A stretch of 64,000 nt of DNA from Cymodocea nodosa. Lineage: Eukaryota; Streptophyta; Magnoliopsida; Alismatales; Cymodoceaceae. This document shows, one piece after another, positions 1 to 11,246 of this stretch. Position numbers and translations under genes: made by a program. Positions within the stretch are counted from its first letter, which is position 1. Every line of letters starts with the position of its first letter. Under the pieces are notes generated by a model. That model had not been told where the DNA came from, ran no database searches, and saw only the letters and a list, made by a program, of their open reading frames with translations. The DNA lies in contig JAZBRI010000008.1 of NCBI GenBank assembly GCA_036874045.1, positions 6,401,001 to 6,465,000 of the forward strand, in the 5' to 3' direction.

Positions 1-1791
1 AGAAAACATTAGAATATTTTAGACTATCTACAGGTGTGCAAGGCATATTGCAGCAAAGAGAAGAATCATTGAAAAATGGAAAACTATGTTTCGTTGCACA
101 AGCTAGACAAGATTTTGTTTCAGGAATCTCAGCAGATGTGACAAATATCGGATTACAAGCATACACTCTAAGGTATTGTGTCACATTAGTGCATACTGTT
201 TCTTTTAATACAATGGACAATTTTTCACATCATGCTACAAGCCAACATTCTTTTCCTATGGAAAGAGAACATGTAGGAAATTTTGATGATACATATACAG
301 ATGATATCAATTTTGATGACAATTTTGATGACATAGACACTAAGTCTATGAATTTTGAAGATATTTCATCTAAAGAGGAATGTACAAATATTCTTCCTCT
401 TACTGTATCTTAGATAGAGACTTTTGATTTTTGGTATAGTTGCTTATACTACATTTTATTCAAGTGGTTATGTCTGTTACAATATCAAGTATATTTGTTG
501 ATAAATGTATATAATCAACAAACTACACAGTTACAAATAGAATATAACATTGCCAATGTCTCAATTATAGAAATTTCAGAAATACAGAGATAGAAATAAA
601 ATCTATTACACAGACATATGTAGAACATTCTTTTATACAGAGATAGTTGTTATATAGACCACTTATAGAAATAAATGTTGCTAATAGATAGAATAATACA
701 TAGACTATTGATACTGATATGTTTCAAGAAGAACAAATAGAGAAAGTTCAGCAAATTATTGATACGATAATAACAGATATTTCAGACATTTATACTAGCC
801 TTGATAGAAATTCCACCAATTCTGAAAGATCTAAAAATATAGATGCTACTGATGATATTGAAACAAGTGCTAGATCAGAACATCATGACAGGAAAATACC
901 TTATCCTAAACAGAATTTAGACAAAAATACATTGTTATGGTTAAAAAATAGTTCCTGTTATGAAAAATTTCAAACATATAAAACTTTTACAGATTTATAT
1001 TCAAGATCAGTTAAGTTTGAAGGGATGACACATATACGAGAAATGTTTGAATTTCATGGCTTGTGGACTCTACTTCCACAATAGCCAGGCCATCTTGTTA
1101 TACCAGAAATTATAAGTTGTTTTTACTCAAACTTAACAATGGAAGAAGGTATTCCTGTTTCCAATATACAAGACTACAATATATATTTAACTCCTGAATT
1201 ACTTTATCAAGTACTTGGTTTGAAAAATGGAGTTAAATTATCAAAAAGAAAACAAGTTTATCAGTTGGGATGAGACATTAAAAGTTTAGCCAAAGATCCA
1301 ACTACCAACAATCTGATGAGATTACTAAATGACTTAAATGGCTAAACACATTTTATTGCAAAAATACTACATGCTTCACTCTTTCAGAGGTTTGGTCATG
1401 GTGTAGAGGTTGGCAGATGCTGTCTTTATGCTACATACGCATTAATTAACCATATACAGGTGAACTTGTATGATATTTTTGTTTCTCATATCTTAAACTT
1501 GCAGTGTAAATTATTTTATGGTGACACACTTCTGAGAATTGTGGCAAGTCAAATAGATATTACACTTTGGCCATAGAAAAGATTAAAATCAAGATCTTTC
1601 TTTGCAAAGGAACTAGAAAAATACTAAGAAGTAGATACACCTATAATTCGACAGCAACAACAATAAGATTGGCAAAATCAGTTACAACATCAATAGCAAC
1701 AATCGACACAGTTTTCAGAACAATAGCAACATACAGATACAAATACAGTTATAAATATAAATACACATACAGATTTACATATAGACATAAA
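1..1791 (+). pseudogene. ORF3 remnant of Copia element A (putative plant transposon-protein domain)
   Basis: I read this as the third gene of a Sirevirus-like Copia element, cut at the left by the window edge and at the right by the LTR of element B. The first part (to about 413) encodes an acidic Asp-rich stretch. From about 1014 to 1560 it carries the domain shared by every ORF3 here: FEFHGL, FYSNL, LTPELL, VLGLKN, FGHGVEV, YATYALI, IQVN, KLFYGD. A Gln-rich tail follows. I recall this domain as the Pfam family of putative plant transposon proteins (Transposase_32); its biochemical role is unknown. Several stops interrupt it (after WTLLPQ, YQLG and NG). It closely matches ORF3 of element F on the other strand at 55153-56855, so A and F are one family. 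Bases 414-718 hold only a diverged linker of this gene. Confidence 0.7.
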
Positions 1792-3165
1792 TGTTAGTTC
1801 ATTTATTTATCAGTTAATTTTGATGATGAAAAACGTGTGGTTTAATTATTTTTGTCATATTTTAGATGTCTTTTTACTCAAATGAATTTTGGCTAACTAC
1901 TATGAACTTAAAATCTTTTAAATTAGATTTTGATAGGTTATTTTGTCTACAGTGTATTGATCGGAGAGTTATTTTATAAGTCACCGAACAAAACAGGACA
2001 AATCGGATGGTTATGTCTCTCTCTCCTGGCTTTTCAGATAGTTATATCAGTAACAATTTGAAAAGTATTTATCTTCGGTGAGTTAAGTCTTTTTATGTTT
2101 GGATATGATTTTTATGGTAAGTCTCCGAAATCCCTTTGTTTTTGGATAGTTAAGGTTTTTATTCCAGAGAGTTAGCTATTTCTCTGTTTTTAATATATTT
2201 TTGATTACTTTCTTCAGAAGGACACGTGTCAGTCTCTCATCACTTGACTTAAGTGAGTTTCGGAAGGTTACGATGTAACTATCCGAAAACTCTTAAGAAT
2301 CGGAGAGTTATCTTCAATAAGTATCCGAAAATAGTTTTAAGCTTTGGATGGTTGAGTTTTCTATTATTTTCTAACTTAAGTGACTTTTCGAAAGGTTACC
2401 TATGTAACTATCTGAAATGACTTAAGGATTGGAGAGTTATCTTTATAACTATCCGAAACATGTCCACTCTATCAGATAGTTTATTTTTAATATTTTATAA
2501 TGCTGTTTTAGAAGGACACGTGTTTCAATTTTAATACATGACTTAAGTGGTCTTCCGGAATGTTAGTTCTATCTATCCGAAATGTTTTTGAGTTTTGGTA
2601 GGTTATCTTTCTAAGTCTCCGATTTTCTGAAAGCCTCTGAATATTTTATTTTTATAGAAACTACAACTATTATTAATTGACTAATCTTTGTGGCAAGATA
2701 TCTTTTGATTGTAGATCTCAACTTTATTATAATTGAAGGTTGCCGGAAATGAATTCCTACATAAGGCATCTGACCATTTCAGAATTCTTTCCACTTATGC
2801 AAATCTCGAAGGAAAAATAAAAAGGATTTTGCAGAAAATTGAAAGAGATACACACAGAATTTTTTAACACTCGAAAGGAGAAATTGTCTGCTCAATAATT
2901 CTGCAAACACTTTGAAGATTCGTCTGCAACAAAGTCTAGAAGATCAACAGCTGCAAATCAATCAAGAATTCTCCTCAAAGCTTTTGTGTCAACTCTTCAT
3001 TGGAGTTGATCTAGTCTTGTGTGTCGTGTTCATTTTGAGTCTGTGACTCTTGGTTTTAAATTGTTGTCCTTTTTGTGTTAAAACCTTAACTCACAAGGGT
3101 GTTGTGAGTATACCTCCACAAGGTCAGGGCCTTGATGAAGAGAGTGAAGTGTGATACTTCACTTG
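1792..3165 (+). repeat. 5' LTR of element B, first part (split by element D)
   Basis: Begins TGTTAGTTCATTTATTTATC, the same start as the copy at 20139. It is collinear with that copy up to the word acttg at 3161-3165, where element D is inserted; the rest resumes at 11247. It contains degraded dyads of the type CGGATAGTTA...TAACTATCCG. Several intact in the sister LTR are broken here; for example the arm after 2040 reads aacaatttgaaaag where the sister has aactatccgaaaag. There is no polypurine tract just left of 1792, consistent with this being a 5' LTR inserted in element A. Confidence 0.85.
3161..3165. repeat. Target-site duplication of element D, left copy
   Basis: The five bases acttg precede the D LTR. 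The five bases after the right D LTR (11242-11246) are actta, one transition different. The uninterrupted sister LTR near 21508 reads cacttgctccag, which is the empty site and confirms a 5-bp duplication at insertion. Confidence 0.85.
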
Positions 3166-3633
3166 TGTTAGGACCTTAAGGCTTACTAGAAGGGGGATGA
3201 ATGGTAATAATTTGTTTCTTTAACCTTTAAGAAGTAGTTTAATGTAAAGAGATAGCAAGCACACAATAAAGAGTTCACATAGGGATTTTTAGGTGGTTCA
3301 CCACTAATGGCTAGTCCACCCCTAAGGGATACTTGGGCTTCACTAAACTCTTACAAACTTACAATCACTTGCTTTAAGGTTTAAGTAAGAACCAACCAAC
3401 CATTCACTTGACCTTCCTTGTCGAAGCTTCAATCAATCCTTTCTCTGAAGTTTTGATCCGTGTACTTCAGTAAACATTAGCTTGTGAACAACAGAGTTGA
3501 GTGCATGATGAGCTTCTGAACTTCAGTCTGTAAATGTTGAAGATGATTTGATCACTAAAGCTTTTCTTCTGTTGAGCTTGGTGTAAGTGTGTATATGAGC
3601 AAAAAGCTCTCTACATCCGTTGTCTGTATCTTG

Positions 3634-3641
3634 TATATATA
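3634..3641 (-). promoter_or_regulatory. TATA box of element D 3' LTR
   Basis: On the minus strand the context is GGTATATATACAAG. The same word is at 10177-10184 in the 5' LTR. Its place, downstream of the dyad-rich U3 and well before the LTR end, fits a core promoter. Confidence 0.6.
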
Positions 3642-3769
3642 CCAACCATGTGTAACGATCATATTTTCTTCCAACGGATGTATTCTACTATACTTGATTA
3701 GACTTCAGTCCCAAATACAGTAAGTTACCATTCAGAAAGTTATTTCAAGATGTCCTTCCGATTTTCTTA

Positions 3770-4510
3770 GCCTTTCAGATAGTTAGCTGTGTAACTCTCC
3801 GAAGAATATCTGTAACTCACCGAAAGATCACTTAAAACTTTCTGTCATGTAGGACTCCAAAATATATACTATGAGTTGTCATTCAATCGGATACTTATAG
3901 CTGTAACTTACCGAACAATTATTTAACTATCGGATAGTTGGCTACAGTAACCCTCCGTTAACTTTCCGATTACTTTAATTCAGTACGTGCATAAAAGACT
4001 GACTTAAGTTTCAGATGGTTATCCTTGTAACTCACTGAAACGCTTCAATATTTCAGATAGTTATCTTTCTAACTCTCCGAAAACTTATTTGAGCTTCTCT
4101 CTGGAATTCTGCACGTGGGAAATATAATGACTTAAGTTTTGGATAGTTAAATTATAACTCACCGAAACTCTCTTGAATGTTCGGGTAGTTATCTTTCTAA
4201 CTCTCCGAAAACTTATTTGAGCTTCTCTTTGGAATTCTACACGTGGGAAATACAATGACTTAAGTTTCAGATAGTTAAACTGTAACTCACCGAAACTCTC
4301 TTTGAGATTTCGGATAGTTATCTAATTCTCCGATAAGAAAACTCAGATAGTTATCTAACTCTCTTACAAGTTCTTTAAGCTTCCTTTCTGTATTTCTTCA
4401 CGTGATTAATTAAATGACTTAACTTTCGGATAGTTATACCTGTAACTCTCTGAAAAGTCCTTTAAGCTTCCAGATAGTTAACTCCTTAACTATCCGATCA
4501 TTCAATCCTT
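3770..4510. promoter_or_regulatory. Array of CGGATAGTTA / TAACT..CCG dyads in the U3 of D (3' LTR)
   Basis: About twelve inverted-repeat units, each with a left arm close to TTTCGGATAGTTA, a spacer of 3-8 bases and a right arm close to TAACTCNCCGAAA. Good examples begin near 4059 and 4183. CACGTG and ACTTAAGT words lie in the spacers between units. The array lies upstream of the TATA word on the element's strand, so it is placed like an enhancer. Confidence 0.75.
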
Positions 4511-4698
4511 CTTATCTTGAGAAATACAATTCTTAACTGTCCGATTTTCTGCAGCAGCACATTCTGAGATTTACTGCAATCTATTTGCTACTTAGGATTG
4601 TCTACCTTCTGATCTTTTACTGCACTGACTAAACCTGAGAAATACAAATCAAAACCTCACATTGATTTTTGCATTATCAAAATCAAGAGGTCCTTTGA

Positions 4699-4910
4699 AT
4701 CTCCCCCTTTTTGATAATGGCAAAAACCTTACAATGTATTACATGTATTTCTCTTCCTATATATCTATATAGAAAAGCACACGAGGAATATAGAATAATT
4801 TAAATTTAAAGACTCCCTCTGATTTTCTGAAATTACTCCCCCTGAATTTCTCCCCCTACTTTAATGCAGCTTTGCTTACCAAAATATGATATTTCTCCCC
4901 CTTTTTTGCC
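4699..4910 (-). promoter_or_regulatory. Cluster of polypurine tracts of element D
   Basis: On the minus strand, AAAAAGGGGGAGA abuts the LTR at about 4700-4714. Further tracts of GGGGGAG type lie at about 4826-4855 (two) and 4890-4905. The tract next to the LTR would prime plus-strand DNA synthesis. Multiple tracts are a known trait of the Sirevirus lineage. The rest of 4699-5077 is non-coding 3' region. Confidence 0.75.
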
Positions 4911-5077
4911 AATTGTCAAAAAGAAGTGAGAAGTCAGATACTAAGTTGGTGGAGCAATTATAGTTGAGTATCAAAAATGTCTAAGTTGCTGCAAAGCAGA
5001 GATGTTAGTAGAACAAGCTCCTAGTTGTGAGCTTGGATATGAAATTATAAATCACATAAAGAACAAATCCCTAAATT

Positions 5078-8000
5078 TCATCTAATATGATTAAATGCAA
5101 CTTCAGATAATGATTTGGTGAAGATATTTGCAAGTTGTTCTTTAGTAGAGACATATTCTAAGGAAATATGACCTTTTTCAACATAGTCTCTTAAAAAGTA
5201 GTGCCTAATCTCGATATGTTTTGCTCTAGAGTGTAGGACTATATTCTTTGAGAGATTGATGGCACTACTGCTATCATAGTAAATAATGGTATTCTGAAAA
5301 TTTAGCTTATAATCTGCTAGAGTTTGTTCCATCCATAAGATCTGTGCACAACATAGGCCTGCTACCATATATTCAGCTTCAGTAGTGGATAGAGCTATAG
5401 AGTTTTGTTTCCTGTTGAACCAAGAAACAAGTGAATGACCAAGCAACTAACATGTCCCACTGGTGCTTTTTCGATCTGATTTGCATCCTACATAATCTAC
5501 ATCATTGTATCCTGCTAAAGTCAATTGATTCTGTGAAGAATAAAATAAGCCAAACTCTTTGGTACCCTGTAGAGATTTAAATATACATTTAACTGATTTC
5601 AAGTGTGATGCTTTTTGAGAGGCTTGATATCTTGCACAAGTGCAAACACTAAACATTATATCTGGTCTACTAGCTGTTAGATACAGAAGTGATCGAATCA
5701 TACCTCTGTATTTCTTTTGATCTACTGGAATGCTAGAAATGTCTTTATCAAGTTTTTCATTTGAGTTCATAGGAGTACCTGTTGCTTTGGATTTATCCAT
5801 ACCAAATTTTAAGAGAATCTCTTTGCAAAATTTTTCTTGATTTAGGAAAATACCATGCTGAAGTTGATGAATTTGTAATCCTAGAAAGAATTTCAATTAT
5901 CCCATAAGACTCATCTCAAATTCATTCTTCATTAAGATTTGAAAATCATGACATAGTTTCTCATGTGTGGCACCAAAAATGATATCATCCACGTAGATTT
6001 GAATAATTAACATATGAGAACCTTCAGATTTGATGAATAAGGTGTTGTCTGCAGTTCCTATGTTAAACTGATTCTCAAGAAGGAAACTCTTCAGTTTATC
6101 ATACCATGCACGTGGTGCTTGCTTCAAACCATAGAGAGCTTTATTCAGTTTGTATACATAGTTTGGATTTTCTTCATCTTCAAAACCTGGTGGCTGTTCT
6201 ACATATACTTCTTTTTGCAGAATGCCATTAAGAAATGCACTTTTAACATCCATCTAATAAAGCTTGATTTTCATACTGCTTGCAAAGGCAAGTAACATTC
6301 TAATTGCTTCAAGTCTTGCAACAAGTGCAAAAGTTTCTTCATAGTCGATCCCTTCCTGTTGGTTGTATCCCTGAGTAACAAGTCTAGCTTTATTTCTAAT
6401 AATACTACCATTATTATCAAGTTTGTTCTTAAACACCCATTTAGTACCAATAATTGATTTTTCGATGGGTCTTTCAATCAAGTTCCATACTTCATTTTTC
6501 TTGAACTGATTTAGTTCCTCTTGCATGGTCATGATCTAGTATTCATCATTGCAGGCATCTTCAACTGTTAAAGGTTCAAGTTCAGACACAAAAGCACAAT
6601 AATTACAAATATTTTGAATTTTGCTTCTTGTTTGAACACCTTGATTTATATTCCCAATAATTTGTCCAATGGGATGTTCAAACTTTGTCTTCCATGCTTT
6701 TTCTGTCTCAGTAGGTGTAGGCAGTGTTGAACTATCCTTTTTCTGAGGAATTTTCTGATTTATTAATTCACTTTCACTTCCACTGTCTATTGTTAGCCTC
6801 TTCAATTTTCCTATTATGTCTTCATCAAAGAATATGCTTATTGACTCTTCTACTCTTCTTTCATGTTCAAAATAGACCCTGTAGGCCTTGCTTCTTGAAG
6901 AGTATCCAACAAGTAGAGCAGGATCAGATTTTGCATCAAATTTGTCCTTTTGATCCTTAGAGTTAAGCACAAAGCATCTTGATCCAAAGACCTTAAAATA
7001 TCCAACATTTGGTATTTTACCATACCATAGTTCAAAAGGTGTCTTATGTAGGATAGGTCTAAGGTGAGTTCTGTTTATAGAATAACATGCAGTATTTACA
7101 ACTTCAACCCATAGAGACTTTAGTAGATCAGATGCATTAAGAATTGTCCTTACCATTTCTTGTACTAATCTATTCTTCCTCTCTACAACTCCATTCTGAG
7201 CAAGAGTTCTTGGACATGAGAATTCATGCAGTATGCCAAAAGAATTGCATAATTCTTCAAATTCTAAATTTTCAAATTCACCTCCATGATCAGTTCTAAT
7301 CTTCTTCACGATTGATTCTTTTTCATTTTGAATTCTAATACAGAGATGTTTGAATTCATAACAGGCTTCATTCTTGTGCGTTAAGAAAATAACCCAAGTG
7401 AATCTTGTATAATCATCAACTACCACTAAGGTATATTTTCTTCCTCCTAAACTAGCTATCTGTGTAGGACCAAACAGGTCCATATGCAATAGATCCAATG
7501 GTTGACGTGTGGCAATGTCTTCAATACTCTTGTGTGCTGATTTCTTTTGTTTCCCAATTGTACAGTCACTACACAATTTATCTCTTTTGAACTTGAGCTT
7601 AGGCACACCTCTAACAATATCATGTTTGGTCAATTTTCTTATAAGTCTCATGTTTGCATGATTTAATCTTTTATGCCATAACCATTTATCTTCATTAGAA
7701 GCAACTAAACATGCATCACTAGATATAATATCACATGGAAATTCCAAAGTATAAATTGAATTATTTCTATATCCCGTAAATTTGATTTCATGTGTATGCT
7801 GTTGTAATATAAAATAGTTTTTTACAGTAAAAAGTATATTGTAACCTTTGTCACATAATTGACCTACACTTAGTAGATTATGTTTTAAACCATTTACATG
7901 TAAGAAATTTTCTATTTTTCCATTTTCAGATGCAACATTTCCTATGACAGTAATTCTACATTTTTCATTGTTACCAAACTTAACAATTCCTGAATTTATT

Positions 8001-8095
8001 GATTTAACAGATTCCAGAAGTCTTTTCTTACCTGTTATATGCTTTGAGCAACCACTATCAATAATCCACTTGGACGTTTGAGCTTTCTTGTCCAT
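5078..8095 (-). pseudogene. pol: pol of element D (protease, integrase, reverse transcriptase, RNase H)
   Basis: A Copia polyprotein in one reading frame over about 1000 codons, broken by only four stops (6536-6538, 6254-6256, 5897-5899, 5447-5449). In order: protease motif IIDSGCSKH; the gag-pre-integrase zinc region (WLWHKRLNH, then CSDCTIGK); integrase core with MDLFGP, RTDHGGEFEN and GVVERKNR supplying D, D and E; reverse transcriptase with [10 protein letters not shown] and [10 protein letters not shown]; RNase H with DVDYVGCKSDRKSTSGTC, STTEAEY, DSSSAI and SRAKHIEIRHYFLRD. All catalytic motifs are visible. Compared with relatives, the stops replace Trp, Gln, Glu and Gln, so decay is by point mutation only. 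The upstream gag frame is offset by a frameshift between 8095 and 8169. Confidence 0.9.
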
Positions 8096-9656
8096 GTAGT
8101 CTTGTAAGTCATGTTGAAATTAAGACTTTTGGTACCTATATCTTCTTGGGTCCATCACTGTTAGTCCTCTATATACTAAACCTGTTGCCTTTTGGTAGCC
8201 ATATAGACGTAGATCTCTTCTTAATGACAAACACAGTTGTGCCATCTTTATAAGATCTAATTTTTCCACCACAGTAAGGGGTTTCCTGTGGTACAACATA
8301 CCCTAGGCCAAATTTGCTTCTTCCTATTCTTTGAGATCCTATGATTTTGTTTAAGCTATTTTCACCCTTAGTAAATTTACATACAGTTTTCTTTAAATCA
8401 GTAACTTTAGATAACAGATTTTTATTTTCTTCTTTCAGATCAAAATTTTTACAACTATAGCTATCCATTTTAGTTTTTAATTCCCTATTATCAACTAAGA
8501 CTTTTTCTAGTTCAGCAAAAACATCTTCTAGATAGGAATTTAAATTCTTTAATTCTTTCTTGTACTTCTTACATTTTATATATAAGTTATCTACTGTATA
8601 GAGAAGACTATTTATATCTACATCATCATTTTCTTTTTCTGAGCAATAGGGAGATGTAGAACATACCTCTTGTGCAGCAAAGCACACGTTTGCAGATGCC
8701 TCCTCATCTGAGCCTGATGAGCTGCTAGATGAACTGCTATCATCCCAAGTGGCTTTCAAGGCCATCTTCTTCTTATTCTTCCTTTTCCATTTCTGTTTGT
8801 CCTCCTATTGAAAAGGACAATAAAGTTGAATGTGTCCCAGTTTCTTGCACTTGTAGCATGTAGGGACTTTTGGTTTTGAGGAGCTGGCTTTGCCTCCTTG
8901 TCTTATCATCCTTCTGAAGTTTCTGGCCAGCAGTAACACTTCATCCTCATCCAAGCTTAGTTGATCTTCTATTGAGGGAAAAGCTAGTTTTTTCTTTTTC
9001 TCTGCTTTTCTTTCAGTGACTCCTTCTTCTTCTTTTCATTTCTTTATTTGGACTTCATGGGCTAGAAGGTTTCCTTATAAATCTTCAACTGAATAGTTAT
9101 TCAGATCCTTTGAATCCTGTATGGAAGTAGACTTCTGCTTCCATTCGATTGTTAGGCTCCTTAGGATCTTTTGTACCTTTTCACGATTAGAAAAACTCCT
9201 TCCAAGGCCTCTTAGTTCATTCACAATTTCTGTGAATCTAGAAAACATTTCAGTGATACTTTCTTTTTCAAGCATTTTGAATAATTCATATTTTCTTAAC
9301 AAAATGCTAATTTTAGTATCTTTAACTTGGCTGGTTCCTTTATATGTAATTTGAAGGATCTTCCAAGCTTCATGGGAGAATTTACAAGCAGATATTTTAT
9401 TATACTGTTCAACAGTTAGTGTAGAGTAAATGGAATTAAGCCCACGAGCATCCATTTGGATGATTTTTTCATCCTCCTTAGTCTAGTCACTTTCGTGACA
9501 AATTGGAGTTGGTGTACCATGTACAACCATTCTCTAAAGTTTCACATCTGTACTCTTGAGAAAGCACTCCATCCTATTTTTCCAGTAGCTATAATTGCTA
9601 CCATCAAAGAGGGGAGGTCGATGGATATTTTGACCCTCTACAGTGTGGAAAGTCAT
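8096..9656 (-). pseudogene. gag: gag of element D
   Basis: The likely start is the ATG at 9656, 39 bases from the primer site. The protein begins MTFHTVEGQNIHRPPLFDG, the usual opening of this gag family. It continues through the UBN2-type capsid region (DARGLNSIYSTL, EAWKILQITYKGTSQVKDTKI) to a CCHC zinc knuckle (CYKCKKLGHIQLYC, about 8824-8865). A Ser/Asp-rich segment and a long coiled coil (about 8360-8640) follow, an extension typical of Sirevirus gag. The frame holds from 9656 to 8169 with stops near 9530, 9490, 9075-9077 and about 8816. A frameshift then separates it from pol. Confidence 0.85.
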
Positions 9657-9694
9657 GATCTCAGATGGTTAAATTTATTTACGAGATCAACATT

Positions 9695-9706
9695 GCTCTA
9701 ATACCA
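9695..9706 (-). other. Primer-binding site of element D (initiator-Met tRNA type)
   Basis: On the minus strand this reads TGGTATTAGAGC, one transition from the plant Copia primer site TGGTATCAGAGC, two bases inside the LTR boundary at 9709. It fixes the 5' end of the element. Confidence 0.85.
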
Positions 9707-9708
9707 AT

Positions 9709-11241
9709 TGTTAGGACCTTAAGGCTTACCAAAGGGGGGGTGAATGGTAATAATTCATTTCTTTAACCTTTTAGAAGTAGTTTAATGTAAAGAGATAGCA
9801 AGCACACAATAAAGAGTTCACACAGGGATTTTTAGGTAGTTCACTACTAACGGCTAGTCCACCCCCAAGGGATACTTGGGCTTCACTAAACTCTTGCAAA
9901 CTTACAATCACTTGCTTTAAGGTTTAAGCAAGAACCAACCAACCATTCACTTGACCTTCCTTGTCAAAGCTTCAATCAATCCTTTCTCTGAAGTTTTGAT
10001 TCGTGTACTTCAGTAAACACTAGCTTGTGAACAACAGAGTTGAATGCGTGATGAGCTTCTAAACTTCAGTCTGTAAATGTTGAAGATGATTTGATCTCTA
10101 AAGCTTTTCTTCTGTTGAGCTTGGTGTAAGTGTGTATATGAGCAAAAAGCTATCTACATCCGTTGTCTGTATCTTGTATATATACCAACCATGTGTGACG
10201 ATCATATTTTCTTCCAACAGATGTATTCTACTATACTGGATTAGACTTCAGTCCCAAATACAGTAAGTTACTGTTCAAGAAGTTATTTCAAGATGTCCTT
10301 CCGATTTTCTTAACCTTTCAGATAGTTAGCTGTGTAACTCTCCGAAGAATATTTGTAACTCATCGAAAGATCACTTAAAACTTTTTGTCATGTAGGATTC
10401 CAGAATATATACTGCGAGCTGTCATTCAATCGGATACTTATAACTGTAACTTACCAAACAGTTATTTAACTATTGGATAGTTTGCTATAGTAACCCTCCG
10501 TTAACTTTCCGATTACTTTAATTCAGCACGTGCATAAAAGACTGACTTAAGTTTCGGATGGTTATCCCTGTAACTCATCGAAATGCTTCAAGATTTCGGA
10601 TAGTTATTTTTCTAACTCTTCGAAAACTTATTTGAGCTTCTCTCTGGAATTCTACACGTGGGAAATACAATGACTTAAGTTTCGAATAGTTAAATTGTAA
10701 CTCACCGAAACTCTCTTGAATGTTCGGATAGTTATCTTTCTAACTCTCCGAAAACTTATTTGAGCTTCTCTTTGGAATTCTGCACGTGGGAAATACAATG
10801 ACTTATGTTTCGGATAGTTAAATTGTAACTCACCGAAACTCTCTTTGAGATTTCGGATAGTTATCTAATTCTTCGATAAGAAAACTCGGATAGTTATCTA
10901 ACTCTCCGACAAGTCCTTTAAGCTTCCTATCTGTATTTCTTCACGTGATTAATTGAATGACTTAACTTTCGGATAGTTATACCTATAACTCTTCGAAAAG
11001 TCCTTTAAGCTTCTGGATAGTTAACTCCTTAACTATCCGATCATTTAATCCTTCTTATCTTGAGAAATACAATTCTTAACTGTCTGATTTTCTACAGCAG
11101 CACATTTTGAGATTTACTGCAATCTGTTTGCTGCTTAGGATTGTTTGCCTTTTGATCTTTTACTGCATTGACTAAACCTGAGAAATACAAATCAAAACCT
11201 GACATTGATTTTTGCATTATCAAAATCTAGAGGTCCTTTCA
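9709..11241 (-). repeat. 5' LTR of element D
   Basis: Exactly the same length (1533 bp) as the copy at 3166-4698. It has the same TATA word (10177-10184) and a better-preserved dyad array at about 10315-11045. One clear dyad at 10722-10754 has arms GTTCGGATAGTTATC and TAACTCTCCGAAAAC with a 4-base spacer. Confidence 0.92.
10315..11045. promoter_or_regulatory. Array of CGGATAGTTA / TAACT..CCG dyads in the U3 of D (5' LTR)
   Basis: I count about twelve dyads in 730 bp, roughly one every 60 bp. The units vary in spacer length but keep CGGATAGTTA on one arm and TAACTCNCCGAAA on the other. The words GACTTAAGTTTCGG and CACGTGGGAAA recur between them. Positions match the sister array in the 3' LTR. 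Confidence 0.78.
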
Positions 11242-11246
11242 ACTTA

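Larger units (their letters stand above)
3166..4698 (-). repeat. 3' LTR of element D
   Basis: In plus orientation it starts TGTTAGGACCTT and ends GAGGTCCTTTGA; the partner at 9709-11241 ends in TTTCA. On the minus strand the LTR follows a polypurine tract directly. A TATA word (TATATATA, 3634-3641) sits about 1.06 kb from the minus-strand LTR start. The U3 side (about 3770-4510) is filled with dyads. CACGTG and GACTTAAGT words recur between them. Confidence 0.92.
3166..11241 (-). mobile_element. Element D: complete nested Ty1/copia element without ORF3
   Basis: An 8076-bp element bounded by two 1533-bp LTRs (3166-4698 and 9709-11241) with a near-perfect 5-bp target duplication. On the minus strand it runs LTR, primer-binding site (9695-9706), gag with zinc knuckle and coiled coil, protease, integrase, reverse transcriptase, RNase H, polypurine tracts, LTR. 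It has no ORF3, unlike B and E. The LTRs differ by roughly 5-6% over the first 260 bp by eye, almost all transitions. At commonly used plant LTR rates that would be an age of about two million years, but the true rate here is unknown. Confidence 0.92.

Noticed and set aside
1567..1797. Thr/Tyr-rich frame with repeated YRYTY-like residues (a twin lies at 55226-55444 on the other strand).
   Set aside because: It is a shifted reading of the Gln/His/Asp-rich ORF3 tail; both copies shift the same way because the CAN repeats are conserved.
3770..4510. The dyad array as a CRISPR array or simple tandem repeat.
   Set aside because: Units differ in sequence and spacing, are inverted pairs rather than direct repeats with unique spacers, and this is a eukaryotic genome without cas genes.
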